DNA from: a candidate division WWE3 bacterium
GTDB lineage: Bacteria > Patescibacteriota > WWE3 > UBA101185 > UBA10185
Direction of reading: 5' to 3'
Length of the DNA: 8,627 bases
Assembly: GCA_020427865.1 (NCBI GenBank)
Contig: JAGQNX010000046.1
Coordinates: 1-8,627 of the forward strand
Shown one piece after another: positions 6,055 through 8,627 of this stretch. The notes below the pieces were generated by a model. That model saw nothing but the letters and a program-made list of their open reading frames with translations. It had not been told where the DNA came from and searched no databases. Each line of letters begins with the position of its first letter. Within the stretch, counting starts at the first letter, position 1. The position numbers were made by a program, and so were the translations under genes.

Positions 6055-7917
6055 GTGCATTCGACTCAATTTTCTAATAAAACTAAACAAAATGTAGAAG
6101 TGCCCCAGCACAATATTCGTAATTTTTGTATTATCGCCCACATTGATCATGGAAAATCCACTTTAGCTGACCGCCTTTTAGAAATAACTGGCACTATAGA
6201 CAAACGCGATCTTCATAGCCAAGAACTGGATTCTATGGAACTAGAACGTGAAAAGGGCATTACAATAAAACTTAAAGCTGTAAAAATGCTTCACGAAATT
6301 AATGGTACTTTGTATCAACTAAACCTAATAGATACCCCTGGGCATGTAGACTTTGCTTACGAAGTATCTAGGTCTTTGGCAGCTTGTGATGGTGCAATAC
6401 TTGTAGTTGATGCTACTCAAGGTATAGAAGCTCAAACAGTTTCCAACATATATAAAGCTTTGGATGCAGATTTAAAAATAATTCCTGTTTTAAATAAAAT
6501 AGATTTGCCAAGTGCCAATGTAGAAAAAGTGTCTAAAGACTTAGAAGATACTTTTGGTTTTAAAAAAAGCGAAATCTTAACAGTTAGTGCAAAAACGGGC
6601 GATGGTGTTGCCCAGCTTTTAGAACAAATTGTAGATCGTATTGAATCCCCCAAAGGTGATGCAACAGCTCCAACTCGTGCCTTAGTTTTTGATACTCATT
6701 ACGACGAATATTTAGGAGTAGTAGCCTTAGTAAATGTTGTTGATGGTGCTTTTACACCAGATCTTGTTTTAAACCGTAAAGAGCTGCGTCTTTTAGCAAC
6801 AAAATCTTTATCTACTCCCGAAAGCTTTGGTGTATTAAACCCTAAACGCCAACGCACCGACAACTTAAAAACAGGTGAAGTAGGTTATATTTCTACAGGC
6901 TTAAAAGATATTCACGCAGTTAGAGTAGGTGACACTATTGTAATAGAATCTCAATATCAAAAAGTTGGAAACATAAAAGCTCTGCCAGGGTATCAAGAAT
7001 CTAAGCCTTTTGTTTTTGTGTCTATTTATCCAATCGAAAACGCAAAGTTCCCAGATTTACGTGACGCGCTAGAAAAGCTTTCACTTTCAGATGCTTCTTT
7101 AATTTATGAACCCGAAGCTAGTACAGCTTTAGGTTTTGGTTTTAGATGTGGCTTTTTGGGTTTGTTGCATGCCGATATTATTCAAGAACGTTTGGAGCGT
7201 GAATATAATTTAGAACTTATTTCTACAACTCCAACGGTAGAATACCAAGTAGACTTAACAAATGGGCAAAAAATAACTGTAAAATCTGCTTCGGACTTGC
7301 CCGAGGTACAGCGTATTGCTCAAATCCGCGAACCTTGGCTTAGTTTAAATATAGTTACGCCAAAAGATTATACTGGCGGAATAATAACATTGTGTGAAGC
7401 ACGCCGAGGTATTATGAAAAAAATGGACTACCCTAGCGAAGACCGTGTTATTTTTGAATACGAACTCCCCTTAGCAGAGCTTGTTCACAATTTTTTTGAC
7501 GAACTAAAAACGATTTCTAGCGGTTATGCTAGCTTAGATTACGAACTTTTAGAGTATCGTCCCGTGAATGTAGTAAAAATGGACATTTTAGTACACGGAG
7601 ACCCCGTTGCCCCTTTGGCACAAATTGTACTAAAAGATACCGCAGCAGAAAGCGGTAGAATAATTTTAAAAAAACTAAAAGATGTTATTCCTCGCCAGCA
7701 GTTTAAAGTAGCCTTGCAGGCTGCGATTGGTGGAAAGATTATTGCACGTGAAGATATAGGAAGTGCTGGAAAACATGTATTAGGCGGTATGTCGGGTGGA
7801 CATCGTGAACGTAAAGATAAACTTTTAGAAAAGCAACAAAAGGGTAAAGCTAGAATGAAGTTAATAGGTAAAGTAGCAATTCCCCAAGAAGCTTTTAGAG
7901 AAGTGCTTAAGAGTTAA
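6055..7917 (+). CDS. lepA: Elongation factor 4 (LepA GTPase)
   Basis: 620 residues, stop TAA; E. coli LepA has 599. LepA is a translational GTPase related to EF-G that acts on the ribosome during initiation/elongation stress and 30S biogenesis. All GTPase motifs are intact: G1 AHIDHGKS (28-35), G2 Thr70 in REKGITIK, G3 DTPGH (93-97), G4 NKID (147-150) and G5 SAKTG (178-182). The EF-G-like domains follow, with the typical FGFRCGFLGLLH segment and a basic C-terminal domain ending in a conserved PQEAF. The N-terminus is about 18 residues longer than E. coli LepA, whose start corresponds to just before NIRNF (20-24). The GTG start is supported by an extended -10 placed for a leaderless mRNA; GTG at 6100 would also be in frame. 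In the C-terminal domain the usual YGGD-x-x-RK block reads SGGHRERK, a variation with no clear consequence. Confidence 0.95.
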   Translation: MHSTQFSNKTKQNVEVPQHNIRNFCIIAHIDHGKSTLADRLLEITGTIDKRDLHSQELDSMELEREKGITIKLKAVKMLHEINGTLYQLNLIDTPGHVDFAYEVSRSLAACDGAILVVDATQGIEAQTVSNIYKALDADLKIIPVLNKIDLPSANVEKVSKDLEDTFGFKKSEILTVSAKTGDGVAQLLEQIVDRIESPKGDATAPTRALVFDTHYDEYLGVVALVNVVDGAFTPDLVLNRKELRLLATKSLSTPESFGVLNPKRQRTDNLKTGEVGYISTGLKDIHAVRVGDTIVIESQYQKVGNIKALPGYQESKPFVFVSIYPIENAKFPDLRDALEKLSLSDASLIYEPEASTALGFGFRCGFLGLLHADIIQERLEREYNLELISTTPTVEYQVDLTNGQKITVKSASDLPEVQRIAQIREPWLSLNIVTPKDYTGGIITLCEARRGIMKKMDYPSEDRVIFEYELPLAELVHNFFDELKTISSGYASLDYELLEYRPVNVVKMDILVHGDPVAPLAQIVLKDTAAESGRIILKKLKDVIPRQQFKVALQAAIGGKIIAREDIGSAGKHVLGGMSGGHRERKDKLLEKQQKGKARMKLIGKVAIPQEAFREVLKS

Positions 7918-7938
7918 ATTTGCATATTTTGTTATTTT

Positions 7939-7991
7939 GGGTGGAAAAAATTAATATCCGAGCGTGATTCCATTACTTGTGGTCTCCACCC
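7939..7991 (+). other. Inverted repeat competing with the Y-shaped hairpin
   Basis: GGGTGGA (7939-7945) can pair with TCCACCC (7985-7991) across 39 bases. That pairing would use the CCAC arm of the Y-shaped structure 7953-8000, so the two folds compete. It lies between the lepA stop and the convergent small gene. Confidence 0.35.
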
Positions 7992-8000
7992 CCGGATATT
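7945..8000 (-). terminator. Y-shaped terminator for the small minus-strand gene
   Basis: On the minus strand an 8-bp stem (8000-7993 with 7960-7953) starts 9 bases after the small gene's stop codon. It is followed by AA and six T (7950-7945). The 32-base loop carries two further hairpins: 7979-7989 (GTGG/CCAC, 3-base loop) and 7964-7976 (GTGAT/ATTAC with one G-T pair, 3-base loop). Together they form a three-way junction. On the plus strand no T-tract follows, so it is not an obvious terminator for lepA. Confidence 0.6.
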
Positions 8001-8009
8001 TAAAAAGGT

Positions 8010-8144
8010 TTAGGACTCGTCTTTTTTTGCGGATCCGGTGGATCCCAAAACGTAGTCCCTCGGAGGCGTGTCCGATTTCTTTTTTGCCGCTTCCAGTATT
8101 TCTTTTTTTCTTTCAGCCCTTTTTTTTGCGTCGTCTTCTGCCAT
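8010..8144 (-). CDS. Small charged protein, 44 residues, unrecognised
   Basis: Complete ORF from ATG at 8144 to TAA at 8010-8012. I do not recognise the product. Residues 1-23 (MAEDDAKKRAERKKEILEAA, then KKK) should form a very charged amphipathic helix. A Pro-containing tail follows (SDTPPRDYVLGSTGSAKKDES, split as 24-32 and 33-44), with a GSTGS turn. There is no membrane segment or cysteine. Evidence that it is a gene: GAGG 6 bases before the ATG, a perfect TATAAT about 33 bases upstream, and a hairpin with T-tract 9 bases after the stop. It lies convergent to lepA and divergent from hrcA, and its promoter shares its -35 region with that of hrcA. A CIRCE-like operator overlaps both, so heat-shock control by HrcA is possible. 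It could be a small nucleic-acid- or ribosome-associated protein, but that is a guess from charge alone. Confidence 0.68.
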   Translation of the reverse strand: MAEDDAKKRAERKKEILEAAKKKSDTPPRDYVLGSTGSAKKDES

Positions 8145-8150
8145 TACGAA

Positions 8151-8154
8151 CCTC
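8151..8154 (-). promoter_or_regulatory. Ribosome binding site of the 44-residue gene
   Basis: GAGG on the minus strand lies 6 bases before the ATG at 8144. It is the clearest Shine-Dalgarno site in the window and fixes the start. Confidence 0.6.
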
Positions 8155-8176
8155 GCTTACAATAAGATTTGCACTC

Positions 8177-8205
8177 ATTATACCCCAACTTCCTCTTGAC
8201 GTCTA
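8177..8205 (-). promoter_or_regulatory. Promoter of the 44-residue gene
   Basis: On the minus strand TAGACG (8205-8200, 4 of 6 to the -35 consensus) is 17 bases from a perfect TATAAT (8182-8177). The expected start near 8170 leaves a leader of about 26 bases. The -35 overlaps that of the divergent hrcA promoter. Confidence 0.6.
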
Positions 8206-8225
8206 GCACTCAACCCTGCTAAAGT
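8196..8225 (+). promoter_or_regulatory. Promoter of hrcA, extended -10, leaderless
   Basis: TTGACG (8196-8201), 18 bases, then TAAAGT (8220-8225) preceded by TG-C at 8217-8219. The -10 ends 7 bases before the ATG at 8233, predicting an mRNA that starts at or next to the start codon. Confidence 0.6.
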
Positions 8226-8230
8226 GATAA
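8203..8230. promoter_or_regulatory. CIRCE-like HrcA operator
   Basis: The left arm CTAGCACTC (8203-8211) matches 8 of 9 positions of the CIRCE half-site TTAGCACTC. The right arm AAGTGATAA (8222-8230) matches 7 of 9 of GAGTGCTAA. The spacer is 10 bases instead of the usual 9. It overlaps the hrcA -10 and start region and touches the -35 of the divergent small gene. Binding by HrcA here would give autoregulation, as is known in many bacteria. Confidence 0.55.
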
Positions 8231-8232
8231 CG

Positions 8233-8627
8233 ATGTTTGAAGATCTTTCAGAGCGTCAGATTTCGCTCATAAATGCCATTATAAAAGAGTATCTAGCAAC
8301 TTCAGAACCGGTGGGGTCAAATGTGATTGTGAAAAAGTATTCCCTACGTTGTTCTCCTGCTACAGTACGTAACGAAATGGCACGTTTGTTAGAAGACGGT
8401 TATTTAGACATGCTTCACACATCTTCTGGTCGTGTGCCAACTCCACAGGCATACAGGCTCTTTTTAAACGAAATAATGGAAGAACACGATATTCCAGTGT
8501 TGCAAGAAGTGGCTATAAAACAGCGTTTGTGGCCAAGCAGGTTCGAACTTTCGCGTCTTTTGCGTCAGTCTACCATTGCACTTGCAGATTATTCACAGCT
8601 TTTAGCTGTAGCAACTACAGATGATGG
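8233..8627 (+). CDS. hrcA: Heat-inducible transcription repressor HrcA (N-terminal part, cut by window end)
   Basis: 131 complete codons are visible and the frame is open at the window edge; the family is about 340 residues long. HrcA represses chaperone genes by binding CIRCE and is released when misfolded proteins occupy GroEL. Family marks are the N-terminal winged helix with LSERQ (5-9), EPVGS (25-29), SPATVRNEM (41-49), LLEDGYL (52-58) and HTSSGRVPT (62-70). After residue 80 the sequence passes into the less conserved linker. ATG 8233 gives the typical start; GTG 8224 would add three residues but overlaps the -10. There is no Shine-Dalgarno site, and a promoter is placed for a leaderless mRNA. 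grpE or dnaK often follow hrcA, but nothing beyond 8627 can be seen. Confidence 0.95.
   Translation, partial: MFEDLSERQISLINAIIKEYLATSEPVGSNVIVKKYSLRCSPATVRNEMARLLEDGYLDMLHTSSGRVPTPQAYRLFLNEIMEEHDIPVLQEVAIKQRLWPSRFELSRLLRQSTIALADYSQLLAVATTDD

Noticed and set aside
5935..6150. Minus-strand frame of 71 codons across the second hairpin and the lepA start
   Set aside because: It reads through a structured hairpin and the lepA promoter, and has no ribosome site or recognisable product.
7939..8003. Possible tRNA or tRNA-like cloverleaf
   Set aside because: There are three arms but no anticodon loop, T-loop consensus or acceptor geometry; the T-tract on the minus strand fits a terminator better.
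8028..8048. Two GGATCC sites around ACC resembling a cloning-vector junction
   Set aside because: They encode GSTGS within a continuous reading frame with native-looking flanks; no other vector sequence is present.
7964..8206. Plus-strand frame of 80 codons opposite the small gene
   Set aside because: Its Phe/Leu/Arg-rich product is the complement of a Lys/Glu-rich gene, and the minus strand has the promoter, ribosome site and terminator.

Overview
This is an A+T-rich chromosomal window from a bacterium that reads most like a member of the Candidate Phyla Radiation (Patescibacteria). The assignment is inferred from gene style. There is a MurJ flippase of the variant type I associate with that group, and a very large membrane-anchored, phage-fibre-like surface protein. 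Ribosomal protein S20 has a low-complexity tail that overlaps the next gene, intergenic gaps are short, and several genes appear to be leaderless. All reading frames are consistent with the standard bacterial code: the stops seen are TAA and TAG, with no in-frame TGA. No tRNA, rRNA, CRISPR array or insertion sequence was seen.

Layout. Positions 3-888 (minus) hold rpsT (S20) followed by a PilN-like single-pass membrane protein; the two overlap by 86 bases in different frames. Positions 889-1027 are a divergent promoter region. Positions 1028-2674 (plus) encode a MurJ-type flippase that lacks several charged residues essential in the E. coli enzyme. Positions 2732-5821 (plus) encode a 1029-residue surface fibre with an N-terminal membrane anchor and an internal ADYAE domain resembling the autocleaving chaperone of phage tail spikes. 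Positions 5822-6054 hold two tandem hairpins with T-tracts, both with unusually long loops and competing partner arms. Positions 6055-7917 (plus) encode LepA/EF4. Positions 7918-8232 hold a Y-shaped hairpin and a 44-codon minus-strand gene. They also hold a divergent promoter pair spanned by a CIRCE-like operator. hrcA starts at 8233 and runs off the window.

How it fits together. The genes cover translation (S20, LepA), the envelope (MurJ, the fibre, perhaps a pilus part) and heat-shock control (HrcA). They do not form one pathway. The strongest signal beyond the genes is regulatory. The fibre gene, lepA and hrcA each have an extended -10 (TGnTAnnnT) ending 6-7 bases before the start codon, which predicts leaderless mRNAs. 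The 44-residue gene has a perfect TATAAT, a GAGG ribosome site and its own terminator. It is the best candidate for an undescribed gene here, and its promoter abuts the putative HrcA operator.
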